From Pseudo-nitzschia pungens (Eukaryota; Bacillariophyta; Bacillariophyceae; Bacillariales; Bacillariaceae): a DNA stretch of 64,000 nt. Position numbers and translations under genes: made by a program. Under the pieces are notes generated by a model. The model did not search any database. It was given only the letters and a program-made list of their open reading frames with translations, and was not told the DNA's origin. Of the stretch, positions 44,174-55,528 are shown piece after piece. The DNA is taken from NCBI GenBank assembly GCA_037355855.1, contig CM074767.1, positions 2,790,001-2,854,000 on the forward strand, given 5' to 3'. Positions within the stretch are counted from its first letter, which is position 1. Each line of letters begins with the position of its first letter.

Positions 44174-47100
44174 ATGCCTCCCCCTCCTAATAAGGGGTGG
44201 CCCACCTCCCAAGCTGCTTCCCGGAAGAAAAGATCTTCCACGCCTTCTTCTTCTGCTAGGTCTGCCTCTGGGTCTCGGTCTAGCAAGCGTCCCTTTGTGC
44301 AACAGACCCCTCCAAGACACTCAAGTGCCACCTCCGCTCTTGCCACTCCTTCCCCTGCTCTTGCTACCAGATCATCCTCTTCATCAGCCTCCTCAGCCTC
44401 TTCATCCTCTATGCATGGGTCTTCTGCTGATGATATGTCTTCCTCTTCTTCTGTGTCCTCATCTGCAGGTGTGCTTTCTGATGTTGATATGCTTGGCACT
44501 GAATCTGCACCAGGGGAATCTGCATCAGGGGATTCCTTGCAGTCTTCTTCTCTGTCAGCAGCTTCTCAGTTAGGCTCCCAGAAGTCAGGTTCTCCGCCGT
44601 CAGGTACTCTGTCAGGCTCTCAGTCGTCAGGTACTCTGCCGTCAGACCCCAAGCTGACAGGCTCCGAGCCGTCAGGATCCCAGCAACCAGGCTCCCAGCA
44701 GCCAGGATCCAAGCAGGCAGGCTCCCAGCTGCCAGGCCAACAGACGTCCAGACACACACCAATGGGTTCTGTGACCTCAGGCAAGGTCCCTGCTTCATCT
44801 ATCCTCAAGCAATCTACTCTTGCCTTTTCCTCTGCCCAGAAGTCTGATCCCTCTCAGCAGAAAGCCCGCCAATCCCAACGCAAGGAGGTTCTGGCTGCTG
44901 CAAACAGGGCTCATTCTGCTTCCTTCTTCTGGTGTTTTTATGGTAAGGGTCCCTGTTCTGGCAGGTCTCCCATACCTTCTGCAATTCAGGCCTTTCGCAA
45001 ATCTCCAACAGGTCACCGGTTATGGGCTGGGTGTCCAAGCCCTACACACTTCTTCAGCAAGAAGGAGGGTAACGACAAGAAATCCATCCATGATGTTTGC
45101 AAGACTGCCATCCCTCCTGTTTATGCTGAGGCTTTTCCGGACACTCCTGATTGGCGCAATGCCTCTGTAGATTCCTTGGCTTCTCTTGCCTCTGCTTGCT
45201 TTCAAGGCTCTGCCCCAGCCTGGACCAAGCAACCATCTGGCCAGGCCCTGACAAAATGTCTTATTGGTTTGGTCAAGATGTCTCCTGAGTGTTTTGATGA
45301 CCTGTATTGTGAGGGCAACCTTCTGCCTAGCACTGAAGGCAAAGTATGGTTGGCAGCCAATCAGGTGCTTGGCTCTCACTGGCATTTCAAGAAGAGACCT
45401 CCTACACCTGCGCCACCTGTGGCTGATGATGCTTCCACTTCCAAATCTTCCACTTCCAAATCAGTGTCCTTTCTTCCTGGTGGTGGTGATGCTACTGTCT
45501 TGTCCTCTTCTGCTGGGCATTTCCTCCAACGCCAAGGGGTTTGCTCAAGTGATTCCCGGGCTCCAGTGGATGTAACTGCTGGCACCAAGTGTTCCCATAG
45601 TTCTTTTGTCACTCTGTCCCTTCCAAGGTTGATGTCACAACGCCCTGGGGAATTGTATGATGAACTGCTCAAGTCTCTCAAGGAAGCTTTGGATCTGCTC
45701 TGGACTGTTGACAAGCGCCTGGTGCTGTATGTTTTCCCTTCAAGAGCCCGGCTCAACCCCAAAGCCAAGCCTGTTACCAAGCTTTGGACTACACTCCCTG
45801 ACAGAAAAACCTTGGAATTGTATGTTGCTCAGCTCTGGCTTCGCAGCAGAACTGCTCCTCACTTAAGGTTCTTTGTGGGACACAGTGTTTCCCTGGAGAC
45901 TCTCTTTTCTGTCCAGTTGCTCCAGAGGCTCAGAGACCGTGACATGGACCTGAAGTTTGACCACATACAGGCCCCAGTTATTGTCACCTGTGGCTTTCTC
46001 CTTGGATCTTACATGCAGAGTTTTGATCTTGACCACTACAACGAATTGCTTCAGACTCATCCCAGGTTTCAGGCATGTCCTATTGCTGTTATCAGGAAGA
46101 ATATCAGCCTTGACAACTCCAGAACTCCTGATCCAAATCCTGTTCTGGCTGCACATGTTTTATGTGATGCTACAAAGCGCGCTCAAACTGTTAAGCTCCT
46201 CAAAGTCCAGTTCAACCGTTGCAAACCTTCAGACATTGCCTCTCTACCTGATGGTAAATTCTACAAGTTTATTGAGACAGCTACCAATCCTTATGACAGA
46301 CCCCTTCCCCCTTCCAAGCTCAAGACTGTTCGCCAAGCTAAGCACCGCCAAGCCAAATTTATTGAGAGCCATGAAACTGCTCCTGTTCTGGGGGTAGTTG
46401 ATCTTGATCTTCCTGTTGACTTGGGCCACGGGCTGGGTTTGAAGACACTGCGCAGTGTGCTTCTGGGCATCAGAACCTGTGACAATTGGTCATGGCCTCT
46501 TTTTCTTTCTGTTGATACCAGTTCATACCGAGGCGAGATCCTTGCTTTGTACAACATCACTACCAAGGCTGAAGCAATGGCCATGTTGTCTTTCCTGCCT
46601 ATTTTTCTGGAAGCTCATTATGGTTCTTGTGTTAGACAATGGTTCTCTTCTGAGTGCTTGATTGAAATGGAAGCTTACCATTGGGATGCTGCTGTCAATT
46701 GTGTTGTGGAAACTGCACCTGCTGCAGATCCAATGCAGGATGACTCTCTTCCCTTTTTTGGTGATGGGGATGCAAGAGATTGGGAACATGTTGATGATGA
46801 CTTGTCAGTTGACCTTGCCCCAGACCTCACTTTTGATCTAGATTTGCACTTTAACCTCCAAGCCTGTGCTGACAGTGGTGGTGGTGGCTTTGATGATTCT
46901 CAATCCATGGATACTTTAGCAACCGGTACTTCCAATCTCACTGATGTCCAGGCTTCACCGCCTGCAGGTGCTGCTCCTCCTGGAGGTGATTCTCCCAATG
47001 CTGCCAAGGCTGATGCTTCCCCTGGTGTCTCTCCTGAAGTTCCCCCTGCAGCTCCTGACCCTCCCCAGAATGCCATGGCTGGTGACCTCCCTGTGGCCTC

Positions 47101-47305
47101 TCCTGATTCCTCAACTGCAGTTCCTGCTGCCGGTGGTGGGGAAGACGCAGCCTCTGCATTGAGGCTTGGAGTTGCTGCAATTGCATTCTCCTCCAGCCAT
47201 GATGCTAGTGTCAGTGATTTGAGCCATGCCAATGTCTCCACCAAATCAGCTCCGGCAACTCTTTCTTCCGTGCAACAGACTCGGTTTCCTTCTGATCATG
47301 GTTAG
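44174..47305 (+). CDS. LINE 4 ORF1 protein, 1043 aa, intact
   Basis: The start at MPPPPNKGWPTSQ matches LINE 5 (60331). The N-terminal about 250 residues differ from subfamily A: a Ser-rich tract, then GSQQPGSQQPGSKQAGSQLPG-type five-residue repeats. From FWCFYGKGPC onward it is nearly identical to copies 1 and B (GCPSPTHFFSKKEG, MSQRPGELYDELLKSL, KFYKFIETATN, acidic C-terminus). No recognised fold. The stop overlaps the ORF2 ATG (ATGGTTAG). Confidence 0.88.
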   Translation: MPPPPNKGWPTSQAASRKKRSSTPSSSARSASGSRSSKRPFVQQTPPRHSSATSALATPSPALATRSSSSSASSASSSSMHGSSADDMSSSSSVSSSAGVLSDVDMLGTESAPGESASGDSLQSSSLSAASQLGSQKSGSPPSGTLSGSQSSGTLPSDPKLTGSEPSGSQQPGSQQPGSKQAGSQLPGQQTSRHTPMGSVTSGKVPASSILKQSTLAFSSAQKSDPSQQKARQSQRKEVLAAANRAHSASFFWCFYGKGPCSGRSPIPSAIQAFRKSPTGHRLWAGCPSPTHFFSKKEGNDKKSIHDVCKTAIPPVYAEAFPDTPDWRNASVDSLASLASACFQGSAPAWTKQPSGQALTKCLIGLVKMSPECFDDLYCEGNLLPSTEGKVWLAANQVLGSHWHFKKRPPTPAPPVADDASTSKSSTSKSVSFLPGGGDATVLSSSAGHFLQRQGVCSSDSRAPVDVTAGTKCSHSSFVTLSLPRLMSQRPGELYDELLKSLKEALDLLWTVDKRLVLYVFPSRARLNPKAKPVTKLWTTLPDRKTLELYVAQLWLRSRTAPHLRFFVGHSVSLETLFSVQLLQRLRDRDMDLKFDHIQAPVIVTCGFLLGSYMQSFDLDHYNELLQTHPRFQACPIAVIRKNISLDNSRTPDPNPVLAAHVLCDATKRAQTVKLLKVQFNRCKPSDIASLPDGKFYKFIETATNPYDRPLPPSKLKTVRQAKHRQAKFIESHETAPVLGVVDLDLPVDLGHGLGLKTLRSVLLGIRTCDNWSWPLFLSVDTSSYRGEILALYNITTKAEAMAMLSFLPIFLEAHYGSCVRQWFSSECLIEMEAYHWDAAVNCVVETAPAADPMQDDSLPFFGDGDARDWEHVDDDLSVDLAPDLTFDLDLHFNLQACADSGGGGFDDSQSMDTLATGTSNLTDVQASPPAGAAPPGGDSPNAAKADASPGVSPEVPPAAPDPPQNAMAGDLPVASPDSSTAVPAAGGGEDAASALRLGVAAIAFSSSHDASVSDLSHANVSTKSAPATLSSVQQTRFPSDHG

Positions 47306-50300
47306 CTCTTCTGGTATGAGGTTTGATGGGTTGCCTTCCAATCCAAATCCCATCAATGCTTCTACTGTTTCTCCCTTTTCCCCCTCCGCCTCTTCCCCTG
47401 TCTCTCATTTTGTCCAATTAACTCTTCATGGAGACTCTCTTGCTGCTAAGGATTCTGACAGTTTTGGTCATTCCTTTCCTCAAGCTCCATCCTCTAATTC
47501 CACCCTCATCACCTTCCAAAACATTGGACCCCAGCGTAGAGCTGCCTTTATGTCCAGGTCCAAGCACAACTCCCGTCAATTTGTCAAGAGCAACGCCAGT
47601 GTGGCGCTTTTTGCTGAACATTGTTTGAATGAATCCAAACTCCTGCCCTGTGATCTTTTTAATCGGCGCATGAAGAATGTCTGTCCCTCAAGTTTTTCCT
47701 TTCTTGCCAACAACAAGCATGAAGCTTCTGACTGCTCATGGCTTCAGCCTGGAGGCACAGGTTTTTCCATTGACCAACTGTTCAGTTCCCACAAGGTTGC
47801 CCATGGGGCTGACCCTTCCGGTCTTGGAAGATGGTCCTTTGTCAAGTTTCAGGGCAGGGATGGCTACACTGTCACCATGTTTTCTGCCTACTGCCCAGTT
47901 GAAAATGATAGGGATCTGGGCTCAGTCTGGAATCAACAATACCGCTACTTTCAAGCAGCTGAAAATCTTTTCAGTCCCAATCCATGCATTCTTTTTCACA
48001 GGGATTTGACTGCTGCCCTTCAGGTCTGCCTGGGTGCAGGTGACCAGGTCATTGTTGGGATTGATCAAAATGCTGATGTTAGGACTGATGGCTTGTCTTT
48101 TGAGCTCCAGGCTCTTGGTTTCAGAGAGGCCATTCTTACCCTTCATAGTAAGTCTTCTCCTCCTGCCACTCACAACAGAAACACTACCAGAACACCAATT
48201 GATGCCATTTGGGTCTCTGAGAATGTTGATGTTCTCAGGGCTGGGTATTGTCCCTTTGGTGGTGCCCATGGTATGGAATCTGACCATCGCATGCTCTGGA
48301 TTGAAGTCTGTAATTGCAGCCTCATGGGCAAACATCTGCCACCTCCTGTGAGCTTCTCTCATTCCAAACTCCAGTCCTCCCACCCTCATCTGCGCCAACA
48401 GTATTTCAAGCGTGTGAGGCACAGCTTTCTCAAGGCTGGAGTGTTTTCTCTCCAAGCTAAGCTGGAGCACCTACTGGCTCAGTTTCAGTCTGGGGATATT
48501 TCTGTGCGCGCTGATCTCATCACCACATATGAAGTACTCCATGAAACCTCCACCTCTCTCAGGCTCTCTGTTGAACAAAACCTCTGCCACACTAGAGCTG
48601 GTTTGGTTCCATGGTCACCAAAGCTGCAAGTCTATCGTGATACAATTGACTTTTGGAGGCGTGTTGTTAAGCTGAGACAGGGTGTGTCCACCAGTCATAC
48701 TGTTTTGAAAAGGCTGGCATGCAAGCTTTCTCTTTACAAAGGGGAACACAGTGATCTTTCCAGTGCTCTCCTCCATCTGAAACAAGCTTACAGGCAATAC
48801 CGGGCAGTGAAGAAATTGGCCCCCTCATGGAGAGACTCCTTCAATCAAGGCCTGGTGGATGCACTTCTTGCTGAAGGCAAGCCTCACAACCAGAATGCTT
48901 CCCAGATTCGTGCCAGGATGCGCAGGGAACGGCTTCAGAGAGAGCTTGGCCTCGCTGCTTGGTCTATTCGGGGACGTGTCAACAAGTCAGCTGTCTTGCG
49001 AGCTATTGCAGTTGGCCCTGATGGTGTTGAACAGGTCTTGGAGTCTCAGTCTACTATGGTTCCAGCTATGGCTGAATCCAATGTCAGGCGTCAACAGCAG
49101 TGTCTTGGCACTCCTTCCATGAATCCCTCCTTCATTCAAGATTTCGAATATCTAGGCACTGCCCATGCTGCTACTCATGTTCTTGATGGCACATATAATC
49201 CTCCTCCTGCCACTGACAAATACCTTTCTGAATTTCTTTCCTGTCTCAAAGTCCCTGACTCTATCCTGAGTTTGCCCCCCTTTAACTATTCAGTGTGTCC
49301 AGCTGACAATGCTGCTGCCTGGAAACGCCAGAGGGAACGCACAGCAAGTGAACCTTCTTGTTTGAGTTTTTCCCACCACAAGGCTTTTGCCCTTGATCCC
49401 CAGTTGAACAAGTTTGACACTCTCCTGAGATCTGTCCCATTGATTGTTGGCTTTTCTCCTTCTGCTTGGCAGGTCATCACTGATGTTGAGATCTTCAAGA
49501 AACCTGGTGAATATAGAGTGGATAAGATGAGGCTCATCCAGTTGATGTCTCCTGAGTTCCAAATCAACAACAAAATGATTGGCAGACGCATTCTTGCCTA
49601 CGCTGAACGTGCCAATGCCGTGGCTGTTGATCAACATGGAAGCAGGAAACACCACAAGGCCATCAACACCTGCCTGAACAAGAAGCTCATCTGTGATGTG
49701 TTGAGGCAGAAGCGTCGATCTGGTGCTGTTGCTATGAATGATGCCAAGGGCTGTTATGATAGAATCTCTCATCCCATTGCAGGTCTCACTCTCCAGAGCT
49801 TTGGGGTTCCTGCACATGTGTGTGAAGTTCTTCTGTCTACTCTGCAACATGCTAAGCACCACATCAAAACCGGTTTTGGTCAGTCCGGCCCTGTGTATGG
49901 TGATGAACCTGTTCCTCTCAGTGGTTGTGGCCAAGGCAACGGTATTGGTCCAACTCTTTGGGCTTTGGTGTCAACAATTGTCTTCCGAATGATGCAACAG
50001 GCTGGGCATGGTGTCCATCTTATCACTTCATTGTCACTGCAACTGGTTTCTCTTGTGGGTTTTGCCTTTGTGGATGACACAGATTTGTTTTGTGCTGGCT
50101 CTGATTCCTCAACATCTGGTGAGGAATTGGCTGTTGATTTTCAGGAAGCTCTTGACCGCTGGGCTGGAGGGATTATTGCCACTGGTGGCGCTATTGAACC
50201 TGCCAAATCCTTCTGTTATTTGATTGATTTCAAATGGAATGGATCCGGTTGGGACTATCGCTCAATTGCTGACATGCCTGGTGACTTCTCTGTTGCTGAC

Positions 50301-53092
50301 AAGAATGGCAATCGAGCTACCCTGGATCGGTTTGAAGTTGACCATGCTGACAAGACCCTTGGGGTTTTTATCTCCATGGATGGCAATGAGGAAGCCCAGA
50401 TTGCTCATATGAAGTCCCAGTCTCAGTCTTTTGGATCTCAACTCAAGGCTTCCAAGTGTGAGAAGAGAGCCTCCCTCTACACCTTCAAGTATTCTTTCAT
50501 GAAGTCTGTTGAATACCCCATGCCTGTCACGCAACTTGATGAGGCTACCTGGACTAAGATTATTCACCCAGCTCTTGTTCCTGTGCTGAACAAAGCAGGG
50601 ATGTCGCGGACATTTCCTAGACAAGTATTCTATGGTCCTTCCCTCTATCAAGGCTTTGGTTTCATCCATCCATACCTCCTCCAAGAGTTTAGCCATATTG
50701 CCATTCTCTTTCAGGAATCTGTCAGGTCCTCGCAAACTGGTAGGATTCTCAGGCTAACTGCTGAGTCTCTCCGGCTTGAACTTGGATTTCCTCTTCATCT
50801 TGGTGTCACACCCTATCATCCTTTTGCTTCATACGTCACTCCCTGCTGGTACAAACATGTGTGGAAGTTTTTCTCTGTTCACCCTGTGAGCTTGTTTGAA
50901 GACTTCCCAGATCTTCCTCTGCTACGTTCCAATGACTGTTATCTCATGCAAGCCTTTGTCAACGCTGGCTTCAGAGGTGCTGACTTGTCCCTCTTGAATC
51001 ACATGCGCATGTCCCTCAAGGCTATTTCCCTTGCTGATATTTGTACTCCAGATGGGAAAAGACTCTCTCCCATGGCTTTCCAGCTGACATCCTCCAATCA
51101 CTTGAGGGATCATCTTGACTGGCCTCGATGTCCTCCATCTTGGCCTCCAGCAGCACAGCGCTTATGGACTAAGGCTCTTCAGACCTGTTTTCTTCCCCCC
51201 TGTCCACCCCCTGCAGCCAGGGCACTGGCTCCTTCTTTTCACTTTGGGCATTGGCTCTCTCCCCAGACAGCTTCTCTTTGGCCTTGGTTTATGTCTTTAT
51301 CCACCAACAGAATATTCGTCAAAACTTCTACTGGCTGGATTGTGAGCACCTCCCAAGGCAGGGGCAGATACAGGGTCACTTCTGAACTCATTTCTGACAA
51401 ACCAGCCTGTGCTGATGTGCTTGTCTGCCCTGTTATTTGCGGCCAAGTTGTATGCGTGCTTGGGTCCTCAGCCTTTGTTTCTGAACCTCCTGATATGGAT
51501 CCTCTGGAGTACAATCCATTTGATTCTCTTCCAGACTCCCCTGCAGATGCCTTTGATGCACTCTGTGAGTCTCCAAGAGTACTTCTCCACAAATATTCCC
51601 TACCACAGGCTGGCTGTCAGCACCTTGTTGATGCTATTGAGAGTGGTACTGCCAGTGCTGTCTGTGATGGTTCATTTGATCCGGACCTTCTCAGAGGAAC
51701 TTCTGCTTTCATTCTGTCACCCAATACCTCCACCAAGACTGCTTCATTGTTCCTCACAGGCTATAATTTTGTCAGTGGGTCCCCTGCGGATCAGTCATCC
51801 TACAGGAGTGAACTGGCAGGTATCATTGGGGTTCTCACCTGTTGCACTGCTCTGGTGAGTATCTTTGATATTGCTTCTGGCTCTATCACCATTGCCCTAG
51901 ATGGTGACACAGCTCTCAAACAGGCTCAGGGATCTTGGCCTTTGGTTATTTCCCAGAAGTCTTTTGATTATGTTTATGTCATCAGAAACATGATTTCTGC
52001 CCTGCCAATTTCTGTGCACTTTCAGTGGGTTCAGGGACATCAAGCTGGAATCTTTCTTGATTGGTGGGCCCTTCGCAATCATCAGGTTGACAGCATGGCA
52101 AAGGCATTTCTCTCTGTCCATAGAGCTTCTGCCCATCACGCAAATGTTCAAGGTTTGATCAGAATGCTTTGCATGTTGCCATTTCTGGTCCTCCTCTTCT
52201 CCAATACTGGCAGACCCACCATGATATTCCCATTCCACAACCTGTTTTGAATTCCATCCATTGGTGTGCCCATCTGTCTGCTTTCAAGCGTCTACCTCCT
52301 GGCATGCAAAGGTGGTTTGTCAAATTTGCTTCTGGCAGTATTGGTGTTGGCAACCAACTACTTCACTACCAGTATCAGGATCACTCCAGGTGCCCATTGT
52401 GTGATGCAGACAACGAGAAGGTTTCTCATGTGCTCTCCTGCAAGGACACTGGGGCAGTACAGCACAGTGTGTCTGCTTTCAAGGGACCACTGCAGAAGAG
52501 GCTTGAAGTTGAACAAACTGATCCATCTTTGGTTGTTGCCATTGTGGATCTTCTTACCAGAGTTCGGAAGGGCCAGAACATTTATCCATCATCCTACTCA
52601 CTTGCAATTGCTTCTGCTGTCAGGGCACAGAGGACTATTGGTTGGCACAACTGGCTTCTTGGTAGGTGGTCTCCTCGCTGGTACCATATCCAGGCTGACT
52701 ACTACTCCCACATTGGAAGCAAGCGCTCTCCCAAACGTTGGGCTACAGCTATCATCCATCAGTTCTTTCTTACCTCCTGGGATCTTTGGACCTATAGGAA
52801 TGAACGACTCCATGGTCCTGGGGGAACCCTTGATGCTGAACAACACCAATCTCTTGATGCTTCCATCTCCTCTGAATTGGCAATTGGTGCAGCTGGTGCA
52901 CTTCCCCAGTCACACTCCCTGTTACACACCCCTTTCCAAGTCCTACAAGGTTACACCCTGACTGCCAAGAGGCAGTGGCTTGCAACCATCCAACTTGCCA
53001 GGAAGCAGTATGCAGCGCCTGTCCAACCAGTGCAGCCATACCAACGAGAGGCTGCTCTCCTCAGAGCCTGGCTTACTGGCCCTCAGGGTTGA
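47298..53092 (+). pseudogene. LINE 4 ORF2: EN-RT-RNase H-zinc finger, one 46-nt deletion
   Basis: Open from 47298 to about 52138. The APE-like endonuclease has HCLNESK, GIDQNAD, TPIDAIWVSE and ESDHRMLWIEV (about residue 327). The RT has MNDAKGCYDR, GCGQGNGIGPTL and FVDDTDLF (about residue 924). RNase H has CDGSFD (about 1455), YRSELAG (about 1503), LDGD (about 1533) and VDSMAK. At 52138, between CCCATCAC and GCAAATG, 46 nt found in LINE C and LINE 3 are missing, shifting the frame just after RNase H. The rest (52169-53092) is open and holds CPLCDADNEKVSHVLSC and the end LTGPQG. Repairing this one lesion would give about 1,950 residues, so the copy was recently active. EN nicks DNA, RT primes from the nick, RNase H removes the RNA. 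Confidence 0.9.
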
Positions 53093-53317
53093 TTACACTT
53101 TGTACCTTGGTTTTGTCCTCTGTTCCTGCTTCTCATCCTGTCATTTACCTTTTGATACTGGATCTTATCCCAATATCTACATTCCCATCTCACTTTCTCT
53201 CAAGTCCCTATTTTGTGGGACTTGTTTGTCTTTTTCCCTGCTTGATGTTCAAGGTTTGTTTGAAAATTTGTCGTTCTACCACTTGGGGTCCTGACTCTCT
53301 GATGGAGGCGACGTTAA

Positions 53318-53359
53318 AGTCTGGTTACAGACTGAGTAATTTAGTTTCACCTTTGGTGA
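53318..53359 (+). other. two conserved 3'-end hairpins (LINE 4)
   Basis: AGTCTG GTTA CAGACT (53318-53333) and TCACC TTT GGTGA (53347-53359). Both occur in every 3' end in the window (near 21300-21350, 23160-23210, 33918-33960 and 34960-35010 on the minus strand; 63654-63695 on the plus strand). In the ORF-less family the second stem is CCACC/GGTGG, a compensated change. Likely recognition signal for the LINE RT. Confidence 0.8.
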
Positions 53360-53594
53360 TTAAAGTTATTTAAATACGTATATTATTATCCTAAACAACA
53401 GGGATACATCAATACCCTGACAAGCAGAATCCTACAATTGAAACAAGAAAGAACCAATCGAACGAAATCTACGAACGATCGAATCAAGAACCACGAAACA
53501 CCGAATCGATCGAACACTGAATCGATCGAACTCTCCACAAGCAATTCAAATCTCCAATCGATCGATACGAATCAATTGAACGCGACGAATCAAC

Positions 53595-54708
53595 ATGGCA
53601 GGCCTCTACAGAGATCCCCCAATCAACTACATCCCTTCCTTCAAGAGGAGCAAGCCAAAACTCACCAAGCTCTCTATTACACATGCCAATGGGAACACCG
53701 ACAGCATGAAGATCCCTCTATTCACCAACAGAGGAGGACTAGAGGAATTCCTATTTGTTGAAGAAGCCTTCAGGAACGCCGCAAAGCTCCTAGGACTACC
53801 AACTACCGACTACATTACCCACTTCAGCAGATGTCTAAATACAGACACTCAATCCAAGTGGAATGAAATGCTACAAGATCCATTAGAAGCCGACGAATAT
53901 CAATATGAAGACAGCATCAAAGGATATGACGCAGCAATCAATGACTTTATTAAGGAACACTATTGCAATGCGAAAGACGCCAAAGATATAATGCATACAT
54001 ACCTTCGAAGCGTTGAATGCAAGAAACCAAGCAAACGTCCCCTGCAAACATCATGCCGACCAAATGGAACAGCTCTTTAAATACACTAAAAGACTCCAAG
54101 GCCATGCTGTTGATCTCTCAGCAACAGCAGCGAAAACAATTCTGCTCCATAGCTTCCCAAGCAAATGGATCAACAGCTATGGTCTAATCCACCAAGGAAT
54201 CCAAGAGGACACCACTGTACAGTTTATAGTGGACCACATGAGCTGTTTAGAACGTCAAGCAAAAAGAAGAGCGTCGGGCGCTCATTCAACTGAAGGTTCT
54301 GACGCTCATTCAAATGAAGAATCCGACGCTGAAAGCACTGACAGCAACAGCAACAGCAACAGCTCTAATTCGGACAATGACAGCGACGCTGAATCCAAAG
54401 AAGAAAAAGAGCAAGAGCCATCCGGAGGCAAAAGAAAATATGACAATCCCTGCAGGATCCCCGGACATGATCACGATTGGTCCGAATGTCCGAAGAACAG
54501 ATATTCCAAAAGAAATAAGAGCAATAGCAGCAACAACAGCACTGCTACGGCCCCTAGCAATGAAAATGGAAGCAACGCAACTGGAAGCACTGCTTCCACC
54601 AACGAATCCTTCCAAGCCCACATCAGGCGAACAATAGAATTCTATTGCATGGAACATGGAGGACGCGTCGAGAGAGACTTCGACGGCAACCTCACTTGGC
54701 AACCATAG
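53595..54708 (+). pseudogene. H gag, frameshifted
   Basis: Starts MAGLYRDPPINYIPSF. The frame is lost near 54030 (AAGCAAACGTCCCC where E and F read SNVSCKDHAD) and continues one frame over with ADQMEQLFKYTKRLQG. Capsid-like part, Ser/Asp-rich linker, zinc motif CRIPGHDHDWSEC and C-terminus DFDGNLTWQP are all present. About 370 residues if restored; not functional as it stands. Confidence 0.87.
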
Positions 54709-55157
54709 CCACCATAAACAACAATGAACAAAAGGATCACAGTATCCAGCACCGTGCCTTCAGCTCCCCTGGAACTGAATGCCAGATCAGCCCTACTGAC
54801 TGGGAAGACGCATGGAGGAGAACTCCCACAGAACAGAAGGGAAGGAACCTAAAGAGATGAGCCCTGTTGCACCAAAACAAAATGTTCGAACTAAAATCCA
54901 AAGCGCTCCAGTCCGATCCACAGTGACGGCAACAACAATCAACCAAATAAATAAAATAAAAGATTCAAAAATGGCAACACAAATAACAGCAAAAGGTTCG
55001 GACGCGAACTAATTGCAAGGGTACAGACGCTTAACGCCATGAATCAATCGAACCGCAATGTCGATATCGATAAAGGGTACAGACGCAAAACAAAATAAAG
55101 GGTACAGCAGCAATAACAAGGCCAACCTTGTTCCGGACAAACAAATAGTCCACAGGG
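54709..55157 (+). other. H noncoding region with pol-start remnant
   Basis: A remnant of the pol spacer (PSAPLELNARSALLTGKTHGGELPQ) at about 54755-54850 without protease or RT. Then come repeated GGGTACAG motifs and part of the shared module, cut by E at CAGGG (55153-55157). Confidence 0.7.
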
Positions 55158-55515
55158 TGTGACGGGCTGGCGTAGGCATCCCTACGAGAGACTCTAAATG
55201 ATTATTGAATCCCGCATATACTCCAATATGTAGGATATTCATATACATATACTGAATATTCAACATACAAGAATACACATTCAATCCAATACTAATTGGA
55301 TATTCAAATATCGAGATAAACAAAGATTCAAGTGACTCAACGATTATTGATATTATGCCCGGCGAACAATAATATCATTGTTCGATCATTCATTCCATAC
55401 TCAAGGAATCATTCCCATTTCGTAAGGTATTCAACCATTCTCTTTTATAACACAATTTATTAACCTTTCATCTTTAAAATACTCCTATCATGTATTTCTA
55501 CTCTAGACCGTAACA
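55158..55515 (+). repeat. E 5' LTR (358 bp)
   Basis: TGTGACGGGCTGGCG to CTCTAGACCGTAACA. AT-rich middle with CATATACATATACTG. Confidence 0.94.
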
Positions 55516-55528
55516 CAGTAATTACTGT
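55515..55528. promoter_or_regulatory. palindrome at LTR/leader junction of E
   Basis: ACAGTAATTACTGT followed by TTTGTGCTTTAAAGTAGAAA, nearly the same as in G2. Confidence 0.75.

Larger units (their letters stand above)
40826..53389 (+). mobile_element. LINE 4 (subfamily B), full length 12.6 kb
   Basis: Complete plus-strand copy: 5' start 40826, leader to 44173, ORF1 44174-47305, ORF2 47298-53092 with one 46-nt deletion, 3' UTR with hairpins and a tail ending near 53389 in TATTATTA. Its leader and ORF1 N-terminus differ from subfamily A, while the ORF1 core, ORF2 and 3' end are almost the same. Confidence 0.93.

Noticed and set aside
53595..54708. H gag as an example of programmed frameshifting
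   Set aside because: E and F read through the same place in one frame; the H shift comes with local substitutions and an inserted base, so it is decay.
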